Origin: Nonlabens sp. MB-3u-79
Lineage (GTDB): Bacteria > Bacteroidota > Bacteroidia > Flavobacteriales > Flavobacteriaceae
Direction of reading: 5' to 3'
DNA length: 64,000 nt
Assembly (NCBI RefSeq): GCF_002831625.1
Contig: NZ_CP025116.1
Span: 3,120,777 to 3,184,776, forward strand
Numbering within the stretch: the stretch's first letter is position 1; the number at the start of each line of letters is the position of its first letter. This document shows positions 27,001 through 37,300 of this stretch, one piece after another. The notes under the pieces are model-generated. The model made no database searches. It was not told where the DNA came from and was given only the letters and a program-made list of their open reading frames with translations. The translations under genes and the position numbers were made by a program.

Positions 27001-30000
27001 TACATATAAATATGTTGGTTACCTGAGTTGGCAATTAAATCATCTACTCGTACAAGAGGTGCCGTTCCAGAACCAGAACCTACTACTATATTGCTATCAC
27101 AATTATTCAAACCATCCAAAGGATCGGCATCAAAGTTTGTGAAATAAGCAGCTGTAGTGGCTAAACAACGTGTTCTAAAAGTAAACGGACCAATATAAAT
27201 ACTTTCATCACCAGGAGCACATACGGCTCTTACCCAGTAATCATATGATGTATCATCTGTTAATCCTGTAACTGTTGTTGTAGGAGTTGTTAACACATCT
27301 ATAACAGATCCTATTTGTGCCCCTGTATTAGGAACAAAGCCAGGTAAACCTACTTCAACATCCCATTCTGTTTCTGTTCCACCAGCAACCCATGAAATAT
27401 CTGCTGTAGTTGAAGTTACCGCATCTAAGGCTAACATATCTGGTGCGTCACATGTTGGTGGAGGCGCACAAGTAACACTAGCAGACCATCCTGCTCTTTG
27501 CACTGAACCGTCTGAAGAAAATACAAATGTTAAACAACCTGAAGTGGAAGTCCCTATTAGTAATTCTTGTGTTAAATCTCCAGTACCACTCGTACCGTCC
27601 CAACACCATTCTGTACCACCGCCTGGTGTATTGATAGTAGGAAAAGTAGTATCAGGACCATCATATATAGTAAGCCCATCAAAACAACCGGAAAATGAAT
27701 CTTCCATCTCATTAAATGTGAAATTCACAAAAACCACATCTCCAGCATTATCAGGACATATATTATAAGTAGTGTTTTCATTGTTTTGATAGTCACCTGA
27801 GGCTCCACCAGAATCTAAGAACACATCACCCGCACAATAATCTGGCGTAGTAGTAACTGTTGCACAAGACTGGCTAGAAACATCATTTGTTGTGCTATCA
27901 CATATTGCAGTCACACAAACTTCATACTCTGTCGCGCTCGTCAAGCCTGAAATGCTAACACTAGCAGTTGTAGGATTAGGAGTAACTGCGGTAAAGGCCA
28001 TAGTTCCAACCGCTCTGTATTCTACTAAGAATTCTGATGCTGTAGAATTATTCACCCATGAAAAATCAACAGAAGTTGCTGCTGGAGCTCCAAAGGACAA
28101 TTGAGTAGGCTCCGCACAAGATGGGGACACTTCATAAGTGATGTCATCAAGATACATCGCATCAAAAGTTCCTGCAGGGTTAAATTTGAATGCTATAAAC
28201 CCACCAGTTGTGGTTAATGTATTAAAGTAAACAGTATTCTCTTCATATGTATCATCTGTCAGATCTGCATCAGCAAATGTTGCAATAGAATTAAAAGTTG
28301 TCAAATCTGCAGGATCGGTCATCGTACCTACTTCAAGACCTCCATTATCTCTATCGTAAACATTGAATTTCACTCTTTTATCAGAGGAAAGATCAGAGAA
28401 TTCTGGAAGAACGTAGATAATATCAGCCGCTCCATCACTACCACTATACATATAAATATGCTGGGAACCAGATAAAGAAACCAAGTCTTCTACTTCAACA
28501 AGTAAGTTGGTACTACCTGTAACTATTAAAGAACTGTCACAGTTATTCAATCCGTCTAAAGGATCTGACTCATAATCGGTTGTATAAGGTGCCGTAAGAG
28601 GAGCACATCGTGTTCTAAATTCAAACGGACCTACCCAGCTGCTTGTTCCATCAACACCACAGTCGGACTGTACATAAAATTCATAAACAGTGTCTGCAGA
28701 TAATCCAGTTACATTAAAAGGATTACTAGTTGCCGCAAATGCAAACAACTCAGCACTCGTATCAACAACAAAACCAGGAGCTCCAACTTCAATATTCCAG
28801 TTGGTCGTACTTCCTAATTCACTCCAGCCTAAATCAGCTGAATCACTTGTTACTGCTGTAGCAGTTAACGCATAAGGATCAACACATGAAGGAGACTCTG
28901 CTATTGTTAAGTTATCTACCGCTATATCAGATGCAAAACCAGCACCTCTAGTCGCTTTAAATACGACTTGTATAGATTGAGAAGCAAAACTAGGAAGAGG
29001 CACAATAATAGATTCATAAGGTGCCGTTTCTGTAGTCTGTTGTTGACCAGAAATAGTAAACACTGTTGTATCTGTACCACCAGCTCTTATAACTAACTCA
29101 AGAACACCCATATCACCACCAAACATATGGTAGTCAAAACTCACAGCTGGAGTTGTTAAAGGAGTAAGATCAATAATAGGAGAAGAAAGCTCAGCTACAT
29201 CACCAGTTCCTCCTGAAGAACCTTCTGTAATGAAATAATCACCTGTTGCAATAGAAGGACTTGGTCCAGTTCCTGTAGATCCAGTTAGACCAGCTCCAGC
29301 AGCAACCCAATTATATTGGTTTTCTGTTCCTGCCCAACAATTTTCGTTAGAAAATCCACTAGCAGCATTAGGAAAACCGGTAGAAATTACAGTAAAACCA
29401 GCATCAAAGTTTTCACTATAAGGAGCCGTAAATGGCAAACATAAAGTAGTTACCGTAAGCTGAGTTACCGAACTATAATCTGGCAACACTGGATCACATA
29501 CCGCTCTTACAAAAACATCGTACACGGTAGCATCTGTTAAACCTGTTATAGAGGTGGACGGAGTTGTCATTATAGTAGTAACAGTTCCTTGCGCTGGAGT
29601 AGAGAAAGGAGTTGTTATGGTTCCTGCAACTGCATATTCCACTTCCCATTCTGTCTCTGATCCACCGGCAGTCCAAGACACATCAAGAGAAGACTCTGTT
29701 ACCACATCTGCTTGAAATCCAGTTGTTACTGGACATGAAATTGCTGTAGTTGCCGTATAAGGACCTGCCCATAGACTTAAGTCTCCCATACCACAATCAA
29801 TTCTTACATAAAAGTCATATGTCGTATCAGACATTAAACCACCTACAATAGCAAAAGGCGCTGTAAAACCTAAATCAGTTAGCCCACCAGGATCCCCTTG
29901 ATTAAAAGGAGCAACACCGTAATTAACTTCATAGCTAGCACTTGTATTACCATTGGCATCCCAAATAAATTGAATCTCAAAAGCAGACTGAGTTACCGGT

Positions 30001-30710
30001 GCAAAGTTAGATGGAGACGGGCAAGATTCTGCCGTTGTAAAAGTGATAGGACCTACTGAATTACTAATATCAGTTACTGGAACACATACCGCTCGTACAT
30101 ATATATCATATGTAGTAATACTGTTTAATCCAGTTAAAGTAAATGGATTTGTAGTAGCTGAAGTAATAACTCCACCAGAACCTACAGTATAAGGACTCAA
30201 ACCGTATTCTATTTCCCATTCTGTTTCAGAACCTCCATTGGTCCAGCTTAAGACTGCTTCATTTGCACTAACGCTTGAAGAAACAAGATTTGTTATTACG
30301 GGACAGGTAGGGCATGATGCCACTCCTGTGAAAATATTCATCATGGATGATTGAGCAATAGGAGTTTCATAGACTAAAAGAGCCTCAGAATCGACAAGTC
30401 GAAACTGTCCGTCTCCAGGAAGACTGGTAGCACGGTAGTCGACTGCTATGCTTGATCCATTGTTTACCGCTATGGTATAAGTCTCTGTCACTGGCGTATT
30501 AGCCGTTGGACTAGGATTTACAATAAGATAAGTTGTGGTGACACCATCAATGGTGACATCAACACCTGTGTTAGCGGTAGCATTTGCTCCACTATCCCAA
30601 TCGTTACCGAAGAAATCTGTCAACTCTAATTGATAATCACACTGTGCTTGTGCATTAAGGGAGAGAGTTAAACAGATTATCGAAACGAGAAAAACGTAAA
30701 TTTGTTTCAT
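24066..30710 (-). CDS. Giant secreted multidomain protein A with T9SS sorting domain
   Basis: A 2214-residue protein exported by the Sec pathway (signal peptide MKQIYVFLVSIICLTLSLNAQAQ) and then type IX secretion, shown by the C-terminal sorting domain (about 2135-2214: FSYYPNPTDNLVSF ... GLYLIEVSSG). Rough modules: unique N-domain 24-135; three FN3 domains; MAM-like 423-603; FN3; jelly-roll 700-860; FN3; CUB 957-1080; FN3; jelly-roll 1180-1347; FN3; MAM-like 1450-1620; FN3; CUB 1720-1847; FN3; final beta domain 1947-2130. Probable surface adhesin or matrix protein. First 330 and last 267 residues are almost identical to paralog B, the middle is shuffled. No enzyme motif seen. Confidence 0.9.
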   Translation of the reverse strand: MKQIYVFLVSIICLTLSLNAQAQCDYQLELTDFFGNDWDSGANATANTGVDVTIDGVTTTYLIVNPSPTANTPVTETYTIAVNNGSSIAVDYRATSLPGDGQFRLVDSEALLVYETPIAQSSMMNIFTGVASCPTCPVITNLVSSSVSANEAVLSWTNGGSETEWEIEYGLSPYTVGSGGVITSATTNPFTLTGLNSITTYDIYVRAVCVPVTDISNSVGPITFTTAESCPSPSNFAPVTQSAFEIQFIWDANGNTSASYEVNYGVAPFNQGDPGGLTDLGFTAPFAIVGGLMSDTTYDFYVRIDCGMGDLSLWAGPYTATTAISCPVTTGFQADVVTESSLDVSWTAGGSETEWEVEYAVAGTITTPFSTPAQGTVTTIMTTPSTSITGLTDATVYDVFVRAVCDPVLPDYSSVTQLTVTTLCLPFTAPYSENFDAGFTVISTGFPNAASGFSNENCWAGTENQYNWVAAGAGLTGSTGTGPSPSIATGDYFITEGSSGGTGDVAELSSPIIDLTPLTTPAVSFDYHMFGGDMGVLELVIRAGGTDTTVFTISGQQQTTETAPYESIIVPLPSFASQSIQVVFKATRGAGFASDIAVDNLTIAESPSCVDPYALTATAVTSDSADLGWSELGSTTNWNIEVGAPGFVVDTSAELFAFAATSNPFNVTGLSADTVYEFYVQSDCGVDGTSSWVGPFEFRTRCAPLTAPYTTDYESDPLDGLNNCDSSLIVTGSTNLLVEVEDLVSLSGSQHIYMYSGSDGAADIIYVLPEFSDLSSDKRVKFNVYDRDNGGLEVGTMTDPADLTTFNSIATFADADLTDDTYEENTVYFNTLTTTGGFIAFKFNPAGTFDAMYLDDITYEVSPSCAEPTQLSFGAPAATSVDFSWVNNSTASEFLVEYRAVGTMAFTAVTPNPTTASVSISGLTSATEYEVCVTAICDSTTNDVSSQSCATVTTTPDYCAGDVFLDSGGASGDYQNNENTTYNICPDNAGDVVFVNFTFNEMEDSFSGCFDGLTIYDGPDTTFPTINTPGGGTEWCWDGTSGTGDLTQELLIGTSTSGCLTFVFSSDGSVQRAGWSASVTCAPPPTCDAPDMLALDAVTSTTADISWVAGGTETEWDVEVGLPGFVPNTGAQIGSVIDVLTTPTTTVTGLTDDTSYDYWVRAVCAPGDESIYIGPFTFRTRCLATTAAYFTNFDADPLDGLNNCDSNIVVGSGSGTAPLVRVDDLIANSGNQHIYMYSGSTGATAELYYILPEFSDLDATKRVRFFAYDRDLGGLEVGTMTDPADATTFTVAQTFTNADLPDDQYAEQTVNFSALTTTGGWVAFRFVPAGTFDAMYLDDVNYEEIPSCPQPSAVTIANLADSSVELSWTVGGTETEWIVEYGTPGFTPGGAGSLGTRTGLTSNTSYLLDMLTANTQYEIRVFAVCAPMDISPSTNPLLIRTFPTGPQGVTCTTGSPATVFTESFESGAIGWTGTTFSGNAGDWDITAGNTNSFNTGPLASFDATNHMEFEASGANNTRASAISPAINLSTGTGAAELSFYMHAFGGDMGTLEVGVSTAATGPFTNVFTWSGDLQTSDMDSWAPIGVDLTAYNGQVIYLEFANSHVSTGFEGDMSIDLIEVAACGNFCPDPTALTATGVSSSSADLSWTENGTATTWEYEIDVAGFTQGMGANGIVSTMDNTTNPITGLLSDTDYEYYVRSICSPTETSLWIGPFSFSTTPDYCAGDLFLDSGGASGQYQNNENITYNICPDNPGDVVYVNFTSNEMEDSFAGCFDGLTIYDGPDTTFPTINTPSGDTEWCWDNGSGTGDLTLENLVGTSASGCLTFVWSSDGSAVRDGWSATVTCAPPPSCTAPSALAVSQITSSTADLSWTESGSATVWQVEVQPIGIAQGTAGAVYESLNATNPVTATGLVASTSYDYFVRADCGAGDFSTWVGPFTFITPCAPFVAPYGTAGGTAGNDFTTFAGVCWEEGSNTDIVTGPNGLNGSWGADDFGNDTANVFGQAARVNIWNSGGDMDWLVSPEIDLGTNPGSSFSVTFDVALTAFASTTTDNFGSDDQVQFLITTDSGVTWNNITTYDAADSLPAIGQLETFSLGAYSGVVRFAFWSTNGTVADGNDVDFFVDNFTVDGTVGVDDIDSFEFSYYPNPTDNLVSFNGQQVIDGIIVRNLLGQQLLVAQPNATSSSIDLSPFPSGLYLIEVSSGEQSRVVKVIRN

Positions 30711-31129
30711 AATAATTGTTTAAAAAATTGTTTTAGAAAAGCTTAAATTAAAACTAATCATTCACATAGGAAGAATGAATCTTAATTAATCGTTAACATG
30801 CATAAAATTGAGTTAAAGAAGATTGTCATCTAGAGGTTATTTAATGAAGGAATTTCATTGAAATAATTTACTCCTTCAAAAAAAGAATACATTTTACATT
30901 TGGCATTCTTCAATGTTGAGAAAAATTTCCATGAATACCAGTTTGAAAGGAGAAGGTGGAGATATTCCAGTTAGATATTGTCAAACAACCTCTTTATTGC
31001 ATTGAAAGCGAACCAATTATCATTGAGAACACTTACTTTAAAAGGCGGTAATTGAAGTATTGGAGGAAACATAACTAGTTAGACCTCTCTCGAAAGGAGC
31101 ACTGAATGAACCTCCTTTGAAATAAAAAA
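30711..31129. other. Spacer between giant paralogs, upstream part
   Basis: Bases 30711 to about 30812 match 38221 to about 38325, the shared upstream region of both giant genes, with few differences. From about 30815 to 31129 I find no gene and no match elsewhere in the window. No TAnnTTTG box was found near either giant gene start, so their promoters are not identified. Confidence 0.6.
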
Positions 31130-31295
31130 GAAATCGAGAACACATCATTTCAAAGCTCAAATCAGATCCGTCCTCAATAATGACTACTTCAAAATCTCTT
31201 TCAAAGACTAATTGAGAAAGACTAACAAGTAATTTTTCTATCTCTTCAGGTCTGTTAAAAACAGGTAAAATAAAGGAGTAACAGACCGCATTCGC
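31130..31295 (-). pseudogene. Truncated copy of the 5' end of the glycosyltransferase gene
   Basis: Matches 23830-23995 at a constant offset of 7300 bases without indels; 31155-31264 differs by about one base. Translated, it reads the same SFILPVFNRPEEIEKLL start through DGSDLS. The start codon GTG has become GCG, and homology ends at the centre of the palindrome in the parent gene. A remnant of the tandem duplication that made the giant paralogs; not expected to be expressed. Confidence 0.9.
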
Positions 31296-31315
31296 AGGTC
31301 AAAAATAGAGCATAA

Positions 31316-31347
31316 AAAAAGGCCATTCTGTAAAGAATGGCCTTTTT
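31316..31347 (-). terminator. Terminator of giant paralog B
   Basis: Same hairpin as at 24016-24047 (stem AAGGCCATTCT / AGAATGGCCTT), 19 bases past the stop of the 2284-aa gene; duplicated together with it. Confidence 0.85.
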
Positions 31348-31365
31348 GTTATTTAGAATTCTATT

Positions 31366-34300
31366 CTAGTTTCGAATCACCTTCACTACTCTGCTCTGTT
31401 CTCCTGAGGACACCTCAATAAGATACAATCCAGATGGGAAAGGAGATAAGTCTATGCTAGAAGAAGTCGCATTAGGCTGAGCAACTAGTAATTGCTGTCC
31501 TAATAGGTTTCTTACAATTATTCCATCAATAACTTGCTGACCATTAAAGCTTACCAAGTTATCTGTAGGATTAGGATAATAGCTGAATTCAAAAGAATCA
31601 ATATCATCAACCCCTACTGTGCCATCTACCGTAAAGTTATCTACGAAGAAGTCCACATCATTACCATCGGCAACAGTACCATTAGTAGACCAGAAAGCAA
31701 ATCTAACAACACCCGAATAAGCTCCTAATGAGAACGTTTCAAGCTGACCAATAGCTGGTAAGCTATCTGCAGCATCATAGGTTGTGATGTTATTCCAAGT
31801 AACTCCAGAATCTGTAGTAATCAAGAATTGAACTTGATCATCACTACCAAAGTTATCTGTAGTTGTAGATGCAAAAGCAGTCAATGCCACATCAAATGTA
31901 ACACTAAAAGAAGAACCTGGATTTGTACCTAGATCAATTTCTGGAGAAACTAACCAGTCCATATCGCCACCACTGTTCCAGATATTTACACGAGCTGCCT
32001 GACCAAATACATTTGCTGTATCATTTCCAAAATCATCAGCTCCCCAAGAACCGTTTAATCCGTTAGGACCAGTTGCTATATCTGTATTACTACCTTCTTC
32101 CCAGCATACGCCTGCGAAAGTTGTAAAGTCATTTCCAGCAGTTCCTCCTGCAGTTCCGTAAGGAGCTACAAAAGGAGCACATAGTGTTGTAAGGGTTTGG
32201 ACAGATGTCCAATCGCTAAAGAACCCTCCACCACAATCTGCTCTTACATAAACTTCATAATCAGTTTGTGAAGAAAGACCAGTTGCTGTATAAGGATTGT
32301 TTATAGTACTCACACCATTACCTGTAGGAATTCCTGTTCCGGCAGTTTCAACTGCAACTTCCCATGTGGTAGCAGTACCATTTTCAGTCCAATCTATAAT
32401 TACTGAATCACTACCTATAGCAGAAAGAGTAACTCCAGAAGGAGTTGCACAGAACGTACCACAAGTTTGAATTCTCATTAGATCAATAGCAACATCTCCT
32501 ACAAATCCACCTTCATTACCAACTTCTTCGGTTCCTGAAATTTGAATATAAATAGTCTGTCCTATTAGAGAAGAAGGCAACATTGCGCCTACTGCTTGAA
32601 AAGGATCCCCTTGAGCAGCTTGCACTGGACCAGAATAGGAGAATATTGGAGTAAATGGTCCTGCTGCTGCAGTACCATAAGCCACTTGAACTTGGGTAAG
32701 ATCTCCACCAAAGGAATGGTAGTAGAAAGACAATTCTAGTTCGTCATTTGCTCCTGTTGTTAAATCAATAGGAGGTGAAACAACACTAGCTGTACCAACA
32801 TTAGTTCCTGAAGTTTCAAAGAATAAGTATCCTGATCCATCAAAGGCTCCGTTAGGGCCAGTACCAAAAGATCCAGTAGCTCCATTTCTACCAAAGTTCC
32901 AGTCACCACTTGTTGACCCTGTACCTACATCACCTGTCCAGGTGGTAGCTATAGTTTCAAAACTATCTTCCCAGATATAACCTGGCGCACCAGTAGTACA
33001 AGAAACTCCTTGAGGAGCTCCAAGAGCAGTGAAGAAAGTGTAAGGACCTACCCACGTACTAGATGTAGTTGGACTACAAATAGCTCTTACGTAATACTCA
33101 TAAGAGGTCGCAGACGAAAGTCCTGTAATAGAATTAGTAATGTTACTCATAGTGGGAACTATACCATTTACACCCATTCCTTGGGTAAAACCAGCTATAT
33201 CAAATTCATATTCCCATGCTGTAGCAGTTCCATTTTCCAACCAATCTAAATTAGCTGAAGTATCTGTTACTGAAGATGCTCCAAGGGATGAAGGTGCTGG
33301 ACAAGATGGTGCAACATCGTAAGAGACATCATCAATGTAAAGAGCATCAAATGTTCCATTAGGGACAAACCTGAAGGCTATAAAGCCTCCTGTAGTGGTT
33401 AATGTATTGAAATAAACTGTTTCAAATTGATACGTATCATCAGCCATATCGGCATCTGTGTACGTTCTTAAAGCTGTAAACGTACTAGCATCAGCAGGGT
33501 TAGTAATTACACCTACTTCTAATGAACCGTTATCTCTATCATATACTTGAAATTCTACTTGCTTATCGCTTGATAAATCTGAGAATTCCGGTAAGATATA
33601 ATACAACTCTGCAGTAGCTCCGGTTGAACCACTGTACATATAAATATGCTGTGCACCAGAATTTGCAGTAAAATCATCTACTCTTACTTCAGTTGCGGTT
33701 CCTATACCAGAACCAACCACAATACGACTATCACAATTATTCAATCCATTAAGAGGATCAGTATCATAATTTGTAGAATAAGCAGCTGTAGTAGCTACAC
33801 ATCGTGTTCTAAAAGCAAAAGGACCTATATAAATACTTTCATCTCCAGGAGCACAAACTGCTCTTACCCAGTATTCATAAGCGGTGTCATCAGTCAATCC
33901 TGTAACGGTTGTTGTAGGAGTGGTTAACACATCTATAACAGATCCTATTTGTGCACCTGTATTAGGAACAAAACCAGGTAAACCTACTTCAACATCCCAT
34001 TCTGTTTCTGTACCACCAGCAACCCAAGAAAGACCTGCAGTAGTGGATGTTGAAGCATCCAAAGTTAACATATCAGGAGAAGGACAAGTAGGTGGTGACG
34101 CACAAGTAACATTAGCAGACCAACCTTGTCTTGTTATAGAACCATCTGATGACCATACTAAAGTTATACATCCAGAAGTAGACGTACCTATCAAAAGTTC
34201 TTGAGTTAAATCTCCTGTACCACTCGTACCGTCCCAACACCATTCTGTACCACCGCCTGGTGTATTGATAGTAGGGAAAGTTGCATCAGGACCATCATAA

Positions 34301-37300
34301 ATTGTAAGACCATCAAAACAACCTGAACCAGAATCTTCCATCTCATTAAATGTGAAGTTTACATAAACCACATCTCCCGCATTATCAGGACATATATTAT
34401 AGATAATATTTTCACTATTTTGATAATCACCTGCAGCTCCACCAGAATCTAAGAACAAATCACCAGAACAATAATCTGGGCTAGTCGATACATTTGTACA
34501 AGTTTGTTGAGAGATATCAGTAGGCCCACAAACAGCAGATACACAGAATTCATAATCTGTACCACTGTTTAACCCAGTTACCGTTATTGCAGGAGTCGTA
34601 GGATTAGGACTTACTGCAGTAAAAGCGGTGGTCCCTACTACTCTATATTCTACAACCCATTCTACTTCCGTTGCACCAGCTACCCAGTTCAAATCTACAC
34701 TACTAGAGTTTACAACTCCAGTAGATAACATTGTAATACTAGGACAGGTTGGGATATCATCTACTCTAAAATCGTCTATAGAAATATCACCTTGAAAAGT
34801 ACCATTATTCTCGCCTCTTAATCTTACCTGAATAACATTACCTACAAGCGTTACCGGAGCTAAGTCTATAATTGCATCCAACCAATCATCTGCCTGAGCA
34901 GTCTGTTGCTGTCCTACAATCATGTCCACATCATCAATCCATCCAGTACCGTCATTTACATCGATATGCAATGTTCCCATATCACCACCAAACATGTGAT
35001 ACTTGAATTGTATAGATGGCGTAGTTAAGGCCGAAATATCAATCAAAGGAGATATTAATCTAGCTTCATCACCCACTGTTGCAGAGGAAGACTCTATATA
35101 GAAATAATTAGTACCGCTAAATGCTCCAGTAGGACCAGTTCCTCCCGAAGGAGTAGACCCACTACCGTCTACATTCCAATCATAACCAGAATCTGCATTT
35201 GCTTCCCAACAATTTTCCTCAACAAAGTTAGTTGAAGCTGTAAATGCCTCAAAGGTGTCAAAGAAAGGAGCTAAAAACGCTGCACATTCAGTTGTGAAAG
35301 TACCTGGACCAGTTGCGGCACTTAGAGTACCCATACCACAGTCTGCTGTAATATAATATTCATAACAAGTGAAAGCCGTTAATCCAGTTAAGGTAAAAGG
35401 ATTAGTTCCAGTAGCAACAGTAGTAGATGTTCCATCTCCAGGAGTAAATCCACAAGGACCATATTCTATATCCCATGATGCAGCAGTCCCGTTTTCATTC
35501 CAAAGAATTTCTGCAGTTGTATCTGTTAATGTTCCAGAGTTTAAAGCTGATGGCTGTGCACATGCTGGAAGCTCGTCAAATACAATATCATCTATTGATA
35601 TATCAGATGTGCCAGTAAATCCTGTTTCAGTTCTTTCTGCTCTAAACCTCACTTGTACCGTTCCTGTTCCATTATAAGGTAGTAAATCTACTACTTGAAC
35701 ATCCCATGGAGCAGCACTGCTAGTTTGCTGCTGTCCTGTTAATATTAAAACGTCATTTACAAATCCACCTCCATCATTTACATCTACGTGAAGTATACCA
35801 GTAGCTGCTCCAAACATGTGCGAAGCAAATTGCATTGCAGGAGCTGTAAGTCCAGAAATATCAACAATAGGTGCAAGTAAAACTGCTTCGTTTCCTGCAC
35901 TACCTCCATTTCCTTCTATATAAAAATAGTTAGCACCACTATTTGCGCCATCTGGTCCTGTATTATTTGAAGGAGTTCCTCCTGCGCCATCAACGTTCCA
36001 ATTCCACTCGGTAAAAGAAGTAGAATCCCAAGAACCTTCCCAACAGTTCTCAGCAGCAAAGTCAAGACCTGCTGTAAGCGTCTCCACATCTTCCGTGTAA
36101 GGCGCTGCTATAGGAGCACATTTTGTTGTAAAAGTAAAAGGTCCTACCCACGCACTAAAGCCGTCAACTCCACAATTAGAGCGCACATAATAGTCATAAG
36201 TAGTTTCTGGCGTTAAACCTGTTGCCGTTTCTGGATTAGTAGCCGTAAGGTTTTCATAAGCTGCAGCAGGAGTACCTTGGGCAACTCCAGTAGGTTGTAC
36301 TTCAACTTCCCACGAAGTAGCAAGTCCATTCTCTGACCAACTTAAAATCGCTGTAGAGTCTAATATGGCATCAGTAGCCAATAGATTAGCATCTGGACAT
36401 GCAGGCAGCTCACCTACGGTGACATCATCCAAAGCTATATCTCCTTCAAAAGACCCACCTGAAATAGCTCTAAATCTTATTTGAACAGTCTGACCAGCAT
36501 AAGCTCCTAAGTTTACAATTTGTAATAACCAGGCATCTCCTTGAGCTGTTTGTTGAGCTCCAGAAATGGTATTCACCGCTGTCCATCCTGCACCTGAGAA
36601 ATCTTCAACTTCAAGAATCAAATCACCTATTTGACCTCCAAACATGTGGTAATAAAACTGCACAGATGGATTAGTTAATCCTGAAAGATCAAATTGAGGC
36701 CCAGTAAGTGTAGCTATACTAGTTCCAGCAGAAGCACCACTAGCTTCTGTATAGAAGTAATTTGTTCCTGAAAAAGCTGCATTAGGACCAGTTCCAGATG
36801 ATGGAGTCCCTGCATTGTTATCAAGGTTCCAATCATAAGAATCTACTGCGGATCCTGTCCAACATAATTCTTCTGTAAATCCTAAAGCGGCTGTAAAAGA
36901 TTCAAAATCTTGTACATAAGGAGCAGCAGGAGTTGGAGTAAATGACAAACATAAAGTAGTTACCGTAAGCTGAGTTGCCGAGCTATAATCTGGCAACACT
37001 GGATCACATACCGCTCTTACAAAAACATCGTACACAGAAGCATCTGTTAAACCTGTTATAGAGGTTGATGACATCGATAAACCATTAATTCTAGTTCCCT
37101 GCGCAGGAGTAGAGAATGGAGTTGTTATGGTTCCTGCAACTGCATATTCCACTTCCCATTCTGTCTCTGCTCCACCGGCAGTCCAAGACACATCAAGAGA
37201 ATTATCTGTGATCACGTCTGCTTGAAGTCCCGTTATTGCTGGACATGAAATTGCTGTAGTTGCCGTATAAGGACCTGCCCATAGACTTAAGTCTCCCATA

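Noticed and set aside
30711..31365. Mobile element between the giant genes
   Set aside because: No transposase, terminal inverted repeats or target duplication; the content is explained by the tandem duplication remnant.
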